Positions 1 through 8,479 of a DNA stretch of 21,490 bases are shown in pieces (within the stretch, counting starts at the first letter, position 1; every line of letters starts with the position of its first letter). The stretch comes from JAHJRJ01 sp037443685 (GTDB lineage Bacteria > Bacteroidota > Ignavibacteria > UBA10030 > BY39), in the NCBI GenBank assembly GCA_037443685.1, contig JBBINX010000034.1, positions 1 through 21,490 of the forward strand. Direction: 5' to 3'. The translations under genes were made by a program, and so were the position numbers. The notes beneath the pieces were generated by a model. The model did no database searches and was not told the origin of the DNA. It saw nothing but the letters and a program-made list of their open reading frames with translations.

Positions 1-2
1 CT

Positions 3-116
3 AAAGGTACCACCGATTATACTATCAAAACGGAAATTACACCGTTAGATTTTTTGATTTCGGTGATAACAGGCTGGGTTACTATTTACCCGATGAGTGT
101 TGAGGTAAGGAAATAG
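3..116 (+). CDS. C-terminal end of an unidentified protein (5' part outside window)
   Basis: An open frame enters from the left edge and ends at TAG 114-116, giving 37 residues that finish ...TIYPMSVEVRK. The hydrophobic stretch DFLISVITGWVTIYP followed by a short hydrophilic tail resembles the end of small Bor/Iss-type lipoproteins, which typically close with a glycine/aromatic-rich segment and a 'YTP.TV' motif. That is only a resemblance. A well-formed terminator follows within 30 bases, which supports this being the true end of a gene. The N-terminus, and hence any signal or lipobox, lies outside the window. Confidence 0.5.
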   Translation, partial: KGTTDYTIKTEITPLDFLISVITGWVTIYPMSVEVRK

Positions 117-143
117 CCAATAACATCTAAAAATTCATTTTGC

Positions 144-195
144 AAAGCCGTAGATTTATTCCATTTCTTTGGGGGGGATAATTTACGGCTTTTTT
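144..195 (+). terminator. Rho-independent terminator after the first partial gene
   Basis: The arm AAAGCCGTA (144-152) pairs perfectly with TACGGCTTT (184-192). The stem continues inward with weaker pairs (153-156 with 180-183, and 159-162 with 174-177), leaving a loop of about 11 bases. A T run at 190-195 follows the second arm. The loop side contains a seven-G homopolymer at 171-177. It lies 28 bases after the upstream stop codon and before the promoter of the next gene, as expected for a unit boundary. Confidence 0.75.
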
Positions 196-247
196 ATTCA
201 AAATTAAAGGATTTATCCGTTCATTTAAAGAATAACATAAGAAACAT

Positions 248-276
248 TTGACTATTCCCTTATATTTTGTTATAAT
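248..276 (+). promoter_or_regulatory. Sigma70-like promoter for the beta-barrel gene
   Basis: TTGACT (248-253) is followed after exactly 17 bases by TATAAT (271-276), inside a very AT-rich stretch. This matches the housekeeping -35/-10 consensus at 11 of 12 positions. A start of transcription near 283 would give a leader of about 55 bases before the ATG at 337. It sits between a terminator and a gene with a good ribosome binding site, which is the right context. Confidence 0.7.
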
Positions 277-336
277 ACAGTTGCCTGATTCTTAAGGCAG
301 TAATTAACAAACTTTAAAATAACAATCGAGGGTTTT

Positions 337-1032
337 ATGAAAAAAATTCTAACAGTGTTAGCTGTAATAGCAATTTTTACAAACATTGCTTTTGCAGGCG
401 GCGATGCTTTAACCTCATCAGGTGATAAAGCATTAGTATTTCAATTTAATGGGCTTGCCAATTTAGGTACAGGTTCGTTCATGTCCTCGCCAAATGTATC
501 GGTTGGTGTGTTGGATATTCCTCAATTTAATGCCATCGGTGTAAAATATTATTTTTCTGATGACTTTGCCGGACGCGCAGCTTTGCTACTCGGGTACAAT
601 TCAGAGACTGAAAAAGCGGGAACAGGCGGTTCTACTGATAGAAAAGAAAGTAGCATGGGACTTGGTCTTGAAATTGGTATCCAATCAAATATAATTAAAA
701 GTGGTTCGTTCGTTGGTTTTATTGGAGCGACGGCTGGCTTTGCTATGGTCAGTGGCACTTTAGAACCAAGTACTGCATCTCCACCCCTAGACGGAGTAGT
801 TACAAAATATGATGCAAGTGCAACTATGTTAGGTTTGGGTGGTATTGCTGGCTTCGAATATTTTATTTACGATAGAATTAGTTTAGCAGCCGAGTACCAA
901 TTTGGATTAGTATTAGGAGGCGGAACTTACGAAACTACACGTCAAGCTCGACCTACAACGAAATTCGATTTACCTTCTATAATGTCGTTGGGTTTTAACA
1001 CCGTTTCTTTTAAACTTGCCGCATATTTCTAA
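337..1032 (+). CDS. Outer-membrane beta-barrel protein
   Basis: This 231-residue exported protein has a signal peptide: Lys-Lys at positions 2-3, a hydrophobic core, and probable cleavage after the AFA near residue 20. The mature part alternates Gly-rich, amphipathic strands and short polar turns (for example GLGLEIGIQS and ISLAAEYQFGLVL). It ends in Phe after FKLAAY, the terminal aromatic typical of the beta-signal recognised by the Bam machinery. This suggests an 8- to 10-strand barrel of the OmpX/OmpA-N or porin-like type in the outer membrane; substrate or ligand is unknown. The start is supported by a GAGGG ribosome binding site at 328-332. It is a single-gene unit with its own promoter and terminator. 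The barrel assignment comes from sequence style, not from a named family match. Confidence 0.75.
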   Translation: MKKILTVLAVIAIFTNIAFAGGDALTSSGDKALVFQFNGLANLGTGSFMSSPNVSVGVLDIPQFNAIGVKYYFSDDFAGRAALLLGYNSETEKAGTGGSTDRKESSMGLGLEIGIQSNIIKSGSFVGFIGATAGFAMVSGTLEPSTASPPLDGVVTKYDASATMLGLGGIAGFEYFIYDRISLAAEYQFGLVLGGGTYETTRQARPTTKFDLPSIMSLGFNTVSFKLAAYF

Positions 1033-1062
1033 TTTTTCTATTCTTTCAAATTTCAATTTATT

Positions 1063-1097
1063 GGCGTCTTAATAACAATTTAAGGCGCCTTTTTTTT
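1063..1097 (+). terminator. Rho-independent terminator of the beta-barrel gene
   Basis: GGCGTCTTAA (1063-1072) pairs with TTAAGGCGCC (1080-1089) with one G-T wobble, around a 7-base loop, followed by eight T (1090-1097). The hairpin starts 30 bases after the stop codon and closes the unit before the kinase gene. Confidence 0.85.
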
Positions 1098-1133
1098 ATT
1101 TGAAATCAGCACTTTTTTTCTTACATTAAAACG

Positions 1134-4100
1134 ATGAAAAAACAGAGTATTACAATTAATTTTACTGAATTCGATGAGTATATTGGCGGTTTGCACCAGG
1201 ATGATTCTATCATATTTATTGCTTCGTCAGAGTCCGACACCAAACCTGTGATTATTAAATTGGTTGAAGATTTTAGTAAAAATGGTTATCGTATAATACA
1301 CATCCATCATCTTAAAAAATATTTTGAATTCGATACATTAAAAATTAAGGTTCATTCTTTCGATGTATCAGAGTATCCGATAAACAAGATTAATACATCT
1401 TTTGGGCGTTTCATCTCAAAAATCAACGGAAAATGCTGTTTACTTTTAGATTCTTTTTCAAGTGTAAAGAAAAATGAAAAGGATATTATTTCCCTTTATA
1501 ATTCTTTCATCCAATCAGCCAATAAGAAAAATATCCCGCTCCTAGCAACTTTAGATAGATCAAATTTATCGCTCGAATCCATCGCAAAAATTAAAAATAT
1601 CGCTTCAATAGTTCTGGATGTTTACAAACATCAGAATGAATTGTATTTCAACCTTATAAATAGCAGAGATAGATATCTTCCATTGAGGATGAGTCCTTTT
1701 AAATTTGATTCTAAAACCGATATCTCTACTAAATTGGTGGATAAATTTACCTATTCCACTTTTACACCCAAAGATATATTCCAAAACTCATTTAGGAATG
1801 CTTCCGAACCGATGATGGTGTTCGAATGGGGAGGTAACTTCAGAGAAATAAATACAAAGCTGGCAGATTTGTTAGGATATTCTTCTGATGAATTAAAAAC
1901 GATGAACCTCTTTGGTTTACTGCCAACGGGCTATAAATATGGCGCCTTAAAATTTTATAAGAATTTAAAGAATAGAAAAAACCAATCTTTACAAACTATC
2001 ATCCGAAAAAAGAGTGGCAAGTTATTACCGGTTGAAATTACAGTGTCCAATTTACGCGAAGGTTATTTCCTGAGTGTCTTTCGCGATCGCTCGCAACAAA
2101 TTGCACTCGAAAATGAATTGAGATATGATAACTTGAAATACCAACGAATGTTGGAGGGGGTAAGTTTAGCCGTGGCAGTTTTCGAGAAAGAAAATTGTGT
2201 TTATATTAATTCTCAATTCAAAAACATGTTTGAAAATGAGAGTAAGGTGTTTTGGAATGATGTAAAGTTAAAAGATATATTTTCCGCTAATAATATAAGA
2301 ACCGCCAGGCAATTAATTAAAAAAGCTGAAACAACCAATACTTCGGTTGTTTCGAAATTCAAATTAACTAAACTCGATAATAAGATTTTCGATTGCGAGG
2401 TTACCTTTTCTCCAATCCAAATTAATAATAAAAAATTACTTCAAATAAATTTATTCGATATTACAATACATCAAAGTATAGTTGAAGGACTTCAGGTATC
2501 GCAAACAAACTTCAAAAACTTATTTGAATTATCTCCCATCGCATTAGCAGTAACACGCGATAATATTTTCCAGTTATGCAATCAATCGTTTCTGAATTTA
2601 TTCTCATTCACTTCCGAAACGCAGGTAGTAGGAAAAGAAAAAACACTCATCGGTATTAAGGAAGAAACACCTGTCGCGAAACAGAAGAAGGAAAAAACGA
2701 AATCTAAAACCCACTCCTTAACGTTCAATGCAAAGAAAACCGATAGTAGTGTTTTTAATGCCGAAATGGTGAGCTCACCCATAACTTATAACGGCGAAAA
2801 CGCATCTTTGGAAATTTATGAAAACATTACACAGAGGATATCTGTGAGTAATGATTTAAAGCTCAGAATTCGTGAATTCAAATTACTGGATAATATTATT
2901 AAGGAAGTTCAGACTACTCTCGACATTAAGAGCATTTCGGAGAAAAGTTTAAAAACTGTGTTAGAATATATCAATTGGAATATTGCCGGATTTTATGTAA
3001 AGGATGAGAATAACGATTTCACAATAAGCAGTCAGAAAGGGATGTCGGAAAATTTAATTACTTCAGTCAGTAAGATGAGTTCGGAGGAAGGGATTGGTGG
3101 GTTTGTAAGTAAAACTCAGGAGCCGAATGTAATTTCGATGGATTCATATCCGAGTTTTTTGCCTCACAGTTCAACATTTTTAAAAGAAAAAATATCGACC
3201 GTTTGTTTTATTCCGTTAATCTCTGACAATGGAGTTAATGGTTTTATTTTGCTCGCCTCATCGAAACCACTTGAGCTTGATAGTTACTCACTCAATCTTC
3301 TCCGCTCTATCGGTCGGCACATCGGTTCCGGTGTTGCAAATGCGAATAGTTATAAAAACTTGATGCAGATAAAAGATACCTATGAAAATTTAATCGGTTC
3401 GATATCCGATGTGCTATATTTCGGGAAGGTCGATGATATGTTCCGTTTCATAAGTCCTAATATCGAAAATTTTATCGGCTACAGACCTAAAGATTATAGT
3501 CAAAACAAAACATTCTGGTTAAGCACGATTCATCCGGACGATAAAAAAATAATATTACAAAGAAATGCTAACCTTAATGATTACAAAGATACTGTCGCTA
3601 TCGAATACCGGGTTTTGCCAAAAGGTAAAGCCGAATATGTTTGGGTGCACGATTCAATAACAATTTCCAAAAATGATGTGGGTGAGAGTGAGAGTGTTTA
3701 CGGAATATTAAGTAATATCAACGAGAGGAAAAATTTAGAAGAAACTTTACGTAAGACTGAACAATTTAAATCAGGAATTTTATCAGGGATACGCGAAGGC
3801 GTAGTAGTTCTCGATAGCAATTTTAATTTTATCGAGTGGAACGAAGCGATGGTAAATATTACAGGTTTAGCCCGAATTGATATACTCGGCAAAAACATAA
3901 ACGAGTTGACATCGAATTATTTCGGATACGATATTGAAAAATATCTGAAATTGGCGATTGAAGGTCAAGTGGTTAGTTCAGACGATATTCCTTACAAAAT
4001 TACTGAAACACATAAGGAAGGTTACTTGTGGGGACGATACGCTCCATTAGAATCGAATGATGGAAACATCGTAGGCGTAGTTGCGATTATAACTGATATT

Positions 4101-7094
4101 ACGAGAAGAAAAAAGTTAGAAGAAGATATCAAAAATTCCGAACAGGTTTTACGTAACGTTATCGACACGATGGGCGATCTTTTCGTCCTTACTGATTTGC
4201 GAGGACGGGTGCTTCAGGTAAACAAAGAGTTTTCGAATGCTCTCGGTTTTACAAAATCGGAAGCTGCAGGAAAAGAATTCCCTTACCCCTGGTTGCTTGA
4301 AGAGGAAATGAACCGCTTCGTGATTTGGATTTCGAGTTTACGGTCGAAGAATTATCTCCACGATTTTGATATGACTTGGCAAAAAAAGGATGGTGAAAAA
4401 ATTCCTGTAAGTTTAAGTACAACACTCCTCCGAAATGCCTACGGTGAACCGATAGCTATGCTGAATCTTGCTCGCAACATATCCGAACGTTACAGGATGG
4501 CATTAGAGTTAGCGGATCGCAATAAATTGATAGAAGCGATTAATGAAATAATCCAAACTGCTAACCAAACTATCGATTATGAAAAGATATTTCGGGTTTT
4601 TGCAAACAAAGTGTATGAAATAATTCGGTACGACCGTATCGAAACCTGTTTACTGAACGAAAATCAGGTAATAACTTTAGGAGAAATCGTAAAGCCGGCT
4701 GATGCATTCAGTTCCGGTTCTATCAAGGATTTGAATAGCAACATCTCAAAAATTGCCTTGTGTCTTAAAAAGCCCATCGTTTCATTAGATGTGAATGTAG
4801 ATGAAAGATTCATCATACATAATGTTGTCGAAACGGAATACAATTCTTTAATCTCTGCTCCATTTTTGTCCAAGGGCGAAATTCTCGGAACAATTAACCT
4901 ATATTCACAGGAAGCAAATGCATTCAGTGAGAATGTGATGGATAATATTAAACCATTCGTCGAACAGATAGGAGCGATTATTGACCGCATTTTGTTATTC
5001 CGGAAAGTCAGCGACGATGCGGCATACATACACAATCTTTTAAATTCCATCGATAAAGTTATCTTTACAGTCGATACCGATTTGCGAATCAAAGAAGTGA
5101 ACAAAGCATGGTTCGACTTCATCACTAAAGTATGTGGCAAATCGAAGAAGTCGTATGCCGGTGCATTTTTGCTTGATGAAATTCCGGATAATATTTTTAC
5201 TGACGAATACGTTCAGCTTTCAAAAAATATTCTTGATGGTTCCCTTAAGTATGTCAACAAGGAATTTGAATTCAAAACTGATTCCGAGCGTTATAATTAC
5301 TATCTTACTATTCATCCGATGATTATCGGCGGAAGAATTACTGGAGCTGTTTTTACACAGACAGATATTACTGATCTGAAACGAACTGAAGAGGAACTTA
5401 AAAAACGTAATGAACAACTGCTCGACTTGAACGTGATTTCCACAGACATTTCATCCTCTTTCAATCTCGAAACAATTTTCGATACAGCTTTGCCACATAT
5501 CGTACGTTTTAACAAGGCAGATTATATTTTATTATTTCTTGCCGATGTGCAGAATAATTTTTTAACTTTTAGAAAACAAATTGGGTTTCCCGAATCTTTC
5601 AACCATCTACACTTGAAGATCGAAGGATTGCCATTCGGAGAGGTCGGGAATCGGACTCACTTGTTTATTCATAACGACGTAAAATCTGATCCGCGAGTAT
5701 CTGAAGTAATTAAAAATTATATAAAAGATATTCAAGTTTCGGCCCTCGCAGAAATATCCTTGAAATCAGGTGACAAAACAGTCGGTATTATACAAATGTT
5801 CTTCAAAGAACCTTGCGAATTTACAACACAGGAACAACAACTGTTGTCTTTAATCGGTAACCAACTCGGAACATCCATCGAGAATGCTTTATTGTACTCT
5901 GAATTGCAATCACAATTCGAGAGACTGAATATTTTATACGAATTAAGCCAACACTTGACCGCTACTTTGGACATCGATCAAGTATTAAATAATGTGTACG
6001 AACAACTCGCAAAGATAATTGACTTTGAAGAATTTTTCATTAGTTTAATAGATGAATCAAAGATGGCTCAGTCGACTGTAATGCATATTGCGACTGTTGA
6101 CGGTGATAAAATTTACCTACCTAAAATAAACCAACAGGTTAGCATTAAAATTGACTCTCCAGTTTGGAAAGTTATTACTGATAAGCAATCATTATCGGAA
6201 ATTAATGAGCTGGGTGAAATCCTCACTCACGTTCCTATGGCTTCTAAAAATAATGTTACAGGGTTACTGTCGTTGAAATCTAAAACTCATACTTATTCCG
6301 ATACCGAGCTTCGTTTGTTAGAAAATGTTTGCAGTTTAACAGCAATGGCAATCGAGAAATCCAAATTATACGATGAAACTGTTCATAAGTCATTAGAAAT
6401 CCAAAGGCGAAACCGGGAACTCGATGACTTTACTTATGTCGTCTCGCACGATTTAAAAGAGCCACTTATCAGTATCGAAGGATACAGTCAAATTTTGAAT
6501 GAAGAATATTCGTCTATCCTACAAGGGGATCCGGCTGAGTTTTTACAATCCATTATTCAGGCGTCTTCAAGGATGAAAAATTTAATCGACGACCTGTTAA
6601 TGCTGTCACGAATCGGAAGGATATCTGAATCCTTTAAAGAAATTAACATTGCGAAAATTATTGAAGACGTTGAAATCGATTTAACGTATGCTCTACAATC
6701 TAAAGGAATTAAATTAACTAAGCCCGAAACTTTTCCAATTGCATACGGAAATCCAACACAATTACAAATTGTTTTTAGGAATTTATTATCCAATGCAATT
6801 AAGTTTACAAACAAAGATCTACCAGTGATTGAAATAGGATGCAGTGATTACGATGATGAAAAATATTTGTGTTACGTTAAAGACAACGGCATTGGAATCG
6901 ATGCTAAATATTTTGAAAAAATTTTTGTAATATTCCAGCGGCTGCACAAAAAAGAAGAATACGAAGGAACGGGCGCGGGTTTAGCAATCGTTAAAAAAAT
7001 TATAGAGATGCATAGGTGTAAAATATGGGTAGAATCGGAAATTGGCGGCGGCACTACATTTTATTTTACCCTCCCTAAAGTTCTTAAACAATAA
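1134..7094 (+). CDS. Giant soluble multi-PAS/GAF sensor histidine kinase
   Basis: This 1986-residue kinase has no evident membrane segment, so it should sense cytosolic or diffusible cues. Approximate order: a degenerate KaiC/RecA-like domain 1-190 (FDEYIGG and a Walker-B-like LLLDSFSS, but no GxxxxGKT); PAS 216-322, 336-446 and 459-573; GAF 580-743; PAS 749-876, 878-1004 and 1005-1129; GAF 1131-1293; PAS 1298-1423; GAF 1429-1593 and 1595-1746; then HisKA and HATPase_c to the C-terminus. The phospho-acceptor is His1772 in VSHDLKEPL, a phytochrome-kinase-like H-box. The ATP site is complete: N-box NLLSN 1883-1887, DNGIGI from Asp1917, and GTGAGL from Gly1945. No chromophore Cys or haem ligand is obvious. 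There is no receiver domain in the chain; the likely partner is the response regulator 16 bases downstream. No ribosome binding site precedes the ATG. Domain limits are by eye. Confidence 0.93.
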   Translation: MKKQSITINFTEFDEYIGGLHQDDSIIFIASSESDTKPVIIKLVEDFSKNGYRIIHIHHLKKYFEFDTLKIKVHSFDVSEYPINKINTSFGRFISKINGKCCLLLDSFSSVKKNEKDIISLYNSFIQSANKKNIPLLATLDRSNLSLESIAKIKNIASIVLDVYKHQNELYFNLINSRDRYLPLRMSPFKFDSKTDISTKLVDKFTYSTFTPKDIFQNSFRNASEPMMVFEWGGNFREINTKLADLLGYSSDELKTMNLFGLLPTGYKYGALKFYKNLKNRKNQSLQTIIRKKSGKLLPVEITVSNLREGYFLSVFRDRSQQIALENELRYDNLKYQRMLEGVSLAVAVFEKENCVYINSQFKNMFENESKVFWNDVKLKDIFSANNIRTARQLIKKAETTNTSVVSKFKLTKLDNKIFDCEVTFSPIQINNKKLLQINLFDITIHQSIVEGLQVSQTNFKNLFELSPIALAVTRDNIFQLCNQSFLNLFSFTSETQVVGKEKTLIGIKEETPVAKQKKEKTKSKTHSLTFNAKKTDSSVFNAEMVSSPITYNGENASLEIYENITQRISVSNDLKLRIREFKLLDNIIKEVQTTLDIKSISEKSLKTVLEYINWNIAGFYVKDENNDFTISSQKGMSENLITSVSKMSSEEGIGGFVSKTQEPNVISMDSYPSFLPHSSTFLKEKISTVCFIPLISDNGVNGFILLASSKPLELDSYSLNLLRSIGRHIGSGVANANSYKNLMQIKDTYENLIGSISDVLYFGKVDDMFRFISPNIENFIGYRPKDYSQNKTFWLSTIHPDDKKIILQRNANLNDYKDTVAIEYRVLPKGKAEYVWVHDSITISKNDVGESESVYGILSNINERKNLEETLRKTEQFKSGILSGIREGVVVLDSNFNFIEWNEAMVNITGLARIDILGKNINELTSNYFGYDIEKYLKLAIEGQVVSSDDIPYKITETHKEGYLWGRYAPLESNDGNIVGVVAIITDITRRKKLEEDIKNSEQVLRNVIDTMGDLFVLTDLRGRVLQVNKEFSNALGFTKSEAAGKEFPYPWLLEEEMNRFVIWISSLRSKNYLHDFDMTWQKKDGEKIPVSLSTTLLRNAYGEPIAMLNLARNISERYRMALELADRNKLIEAINEIIQTANQTIDYEKIFRVFANKVYEIIRYDRIETCLLNENQVITLGEIVKPADAFSSGSIKDLNSNISKIALCLKKPIVSLDVNVDERFIIHNVVETEYNSLISAPFLSKGEILGTINLYSQEANAFSENVMDNIKPFVEQIGAIIDRILLFRKVSDDAAYIHNLLNSIDKVIFTVDTDLRIKEVNKAWFDFITKVCGKSKKSYAGAFLLDEIPDNIFTDEYVQLSKNILDGSLKYVNKEFEFKTDSERYNYYLTIHPMIIGGRITGAVFTQTDITDLKRTEEELKKRNEQLLDLNVISTDISSSFNLETIFDTALPHIVRFNKADYILLFLADVQNNFLTFRKQIGFPESFNHLHLKIEGLPFGEVGNRTHLFIHNDVKSDPRVSEVIKNYIKDIQVSALAEISLKSGDKTVGIIQMFFKEPCEFTTQEQQLLSLIGNQLGTSIENALLYSELQSQFERLNILYELSQHLTATLDIDQVLNNVYEQLAKIIDFEEFFISLIDESKMAQSTVMHIATVDGDKIYLPKINQQVSIKIDSPVWKVITDKQSLSEINELGEILTHVPMASKNNVTGLLSLKSKTHTYSDTELRLLENVCSLTAMAIEKSKLYDETVHKSLEIQRRNRELDDFTYVVSHDLKEPLISIEGYSQILNEEYSSILQGDPAEFLQSIIQASSRMKNLIDDLLMLSRIGRISESFKEINIAKIIEDVEIDLTYALQSKGIKLTKPETFPIAYGNPTQLQIVFRNLLSNAIKFTNKDLPVIEIGCSDYDDEKYLCYVKDNGIGIDAKYFEKIFVIFQRLHKKEEYEGTGAGLAIVKKIIEMHRCKIWVESEIGGGTTFYFTLPKVLKQ

Positions 7095-7110
7095 GTAATG
7101 AGGATGATAT

Positions 7111-7788
7111 ATGCACGAAAATAAAATTGTAATATTGCTCGTTGAAGACAATAAAGATTTTGCCAGATTAGTAGAGATTTATTTAAAAAAATTTGAAAAA
7201 GATAAATTCATAATAATTTGGCGCGAAAACGGCCCGGCGGCTTTGCAAGAAGCAGAGAGCAACAAAGAGATCGACATTGTGTTGATGGATTATTTCTTAC
7301 CGGGAATGAACGGGCTGGAAATAACGAAAGCGATGCAAGAAAAGCATATAAATTTGCCGATAATATTTCTGACGGTAAATAAGGATTTTGAATTGGCTCT
7401 CGAAGTTCTACGCTACAAGGTCGATGATTATTTGGTCAAAGAGGAAATTACCTCGCCAGTCCTTCCTAAATCAATCATCGAAATTTTAGAAAAACAAAAA
7501 TTAAAAAACCAATTAATGGAGTTAGAAGTAAAACAAAAACGTGTTGAAGTGTTGCAAAATATTGTTGCTCAGGTGGTGAAAAACATATCTGATCCGTTGC
7601 AAATCATAAACGAACAAGTGCAACAACTCAATTCTATTACCGATAATGAGGAGGTAAAACCCTATTTGAAAATCATTAACGATAACTTTCAGAGGGTGAT
7701 TACTAAATTCGAAAAGATAAAAAATTTGAAGCAGGACAAAACTATTACTTACATCAAAGGGATAAAAATGATAGATCTAACAGAATAA
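7111..7788 (+). CDS. Response regulator: receiver domain plus degenerate DHp-like helical domain
   Basis: The 225-residue protein begins with a canonical CheY-like receiver: acidic pair Glu12-Asp13, phospho-acceptor Asp60 in VLMDYFLPGMNG, Thr88 and Lys110. It should accept phosphate from the kinase encoded just upstream (16-base gap, GAGGA ribosome binding site at 7100-7104). Residues about 125-215 are predicted helical and coiled-coil-like and contain VVKNISDPLQII (155-166). This resembles the H-box of a HisKA/DHp domain (xSHELRxPLxII), but Lys-Asn (157-158) stands where His-Glu is expected. No DNA-binding, GGDEF or other known output domain is visible. It may act by protein contact, for example pairing with the kinase or competing for its dimer interface; that is inference. 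The receiver call is firm, the DHp resemblance moderate. Confidence 0.88.
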   Translation: MHENKIVILLVEDNKDFARLVEIYLKKFEKDKFIIIWRENGPAALQEAESNKEIDIVLMDYFLPGMNGLEITKAMQEKHINLPIIFLTVNKDFELALEVLRYKVDDYLVKEEITSPVLPKSIIEILEKQKLKNQLMELEVKQKRVEVLQNIVAQVVKNISDPLQIINEQVQQLNSITDNEEVKPYLKIINDNFQRVITKFEKIKNLKQDKTITYIKGIKMIDLTE

Positions 7789-7834
7789 AGTAAATTGTAT
7801 TTAGATTCATATTTTTGTAAATTAGAAGCAAGAA

Positions 7835-8473
7835 ATGCAAAATATTTTGAGAAATATTGACTGTGTAATAGTAAATATCGTATTACTCTCCTCGATTAGT
7901 TTCTCTCAAATTATTGTAGAAAATACTCAAAAGTCTAATTATGAGATATTTCAAATGTTATCTTCAAACCTGGCGGATTCCTTGATATACCAAAACGGGC
8001 TAAAACAGGGAGATTCGATAACATTTGATATGATTTCGACACCTAACGATTGGTTTGTTGAATACCAGATAATAAAAACATTGCAGGATAATAATATTAT
8101 TGATGTGCAACTTCCCGCTTCGGGCATAGGTTCACAAATGCAAATCGAATGTGCCGTATCAAAGTTATTCGTCAATTATTCAGATGTTCATAGAGATGGT
8201 TTTTTAGGAAACAGGAAAGTATCCCGCGCAATCGGAATAGAATTATCGGGTAAGATTTTTGTCCAGAACACTGCGAAAGTTATACGACCAATTTATACTA
8301 CATATAAAGACACTGTTTTATTTAGATCAATCAACAGTCTAGAAGAACAAAATATTCCCGCAACAAAGGGAATTATTCCTGACGACAGTTTAATCGAAAG
8401 ATTTATTATTCCTTCAGTCGTGGTTTCAACTGTCGCAGTAATTACTTATTTATTTTTCACTTTAAGGAATTAA
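7835..8473 (+). CDS. Hypothetical exported protein with C-terminal membrane segment
   Basis: I do not recognise a family. The 212-residue product has an N-terminal hydrophobic signal-like stretch (about 10-24, ending SSISFSQ) and a second hydrophobic segment near the C-terminus (about 190-208, IIPSVVVSTVAVITYLFF) followed by a short LRN tail. The middle is soluble, mixed alpha/beta, with NLADSLIYQ and LKQGDSITFDM near its start. The layout suggests an envelope protein whose bulk faces the periplasm, held by a C-terminal anchor. It begins 46 bases after the response regulator and ends 6 bases before the BamD-like gene, so it is probably the first gene of the long cluster that follows. Only weak purine-rich sequence (AGAAG) precedes the ATG. 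An accessory role in outer-membrane or cell-surface assembly would fit the neighbours but is a guess. Confidence 0.65.
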   Translation: MQNILRNIDCVIVNIVLLSSISFSQIIVENTQKSNYEIFQMLSSNLADSLIYQNGLKQGDSITFDMISTPNDWFVEYQIIKTLQDNNIIDVQLPASGIGSQMQIECAVSKLFVNYSDVHRDGFLGNRKVSRAIGIELSGKIFVQNTAKVIRPIYTTYKDTVLFRSINSLEEQNIPATKGIIPDDSLIERFIIPSVVVSTVAVITYLFFTLRN

Positions 8474-8479
8474 TTAAAC

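Noticed and set aside
171..177. Seven-G homopolymer as a phase-variation tract
   Set aside because: It is in the loop side of an intergenic terminator hairpin and not in a coding frame or between promoter elements.
2085..2099. GCGATCGC palindrome as a possible repeated regulatory or methylation site
   Set aside because: A single occurrence noticed inside a coding region; no array or intergenic copies were seen.
4664..5140. 158-codon open frame on the minus strand inside the kinase gene
   Set aside because: It lies entirely opposite the GAF2/PAS7 region of a well-supported gene, has no recognisable domain, and is one of several such frames opposite real genes in this window.
7810..7817. TATTTTTG, matching the Bacteroidota -10 pattern TAnnTTTG, upstream of 7835
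   Set aside because: There is no TTTG box at the expected 19-21 base spacing, and such T-rich octamers occur by chance in AT-rich DNA. A weak TTGTAT/TAAATT pair nearby is no better.
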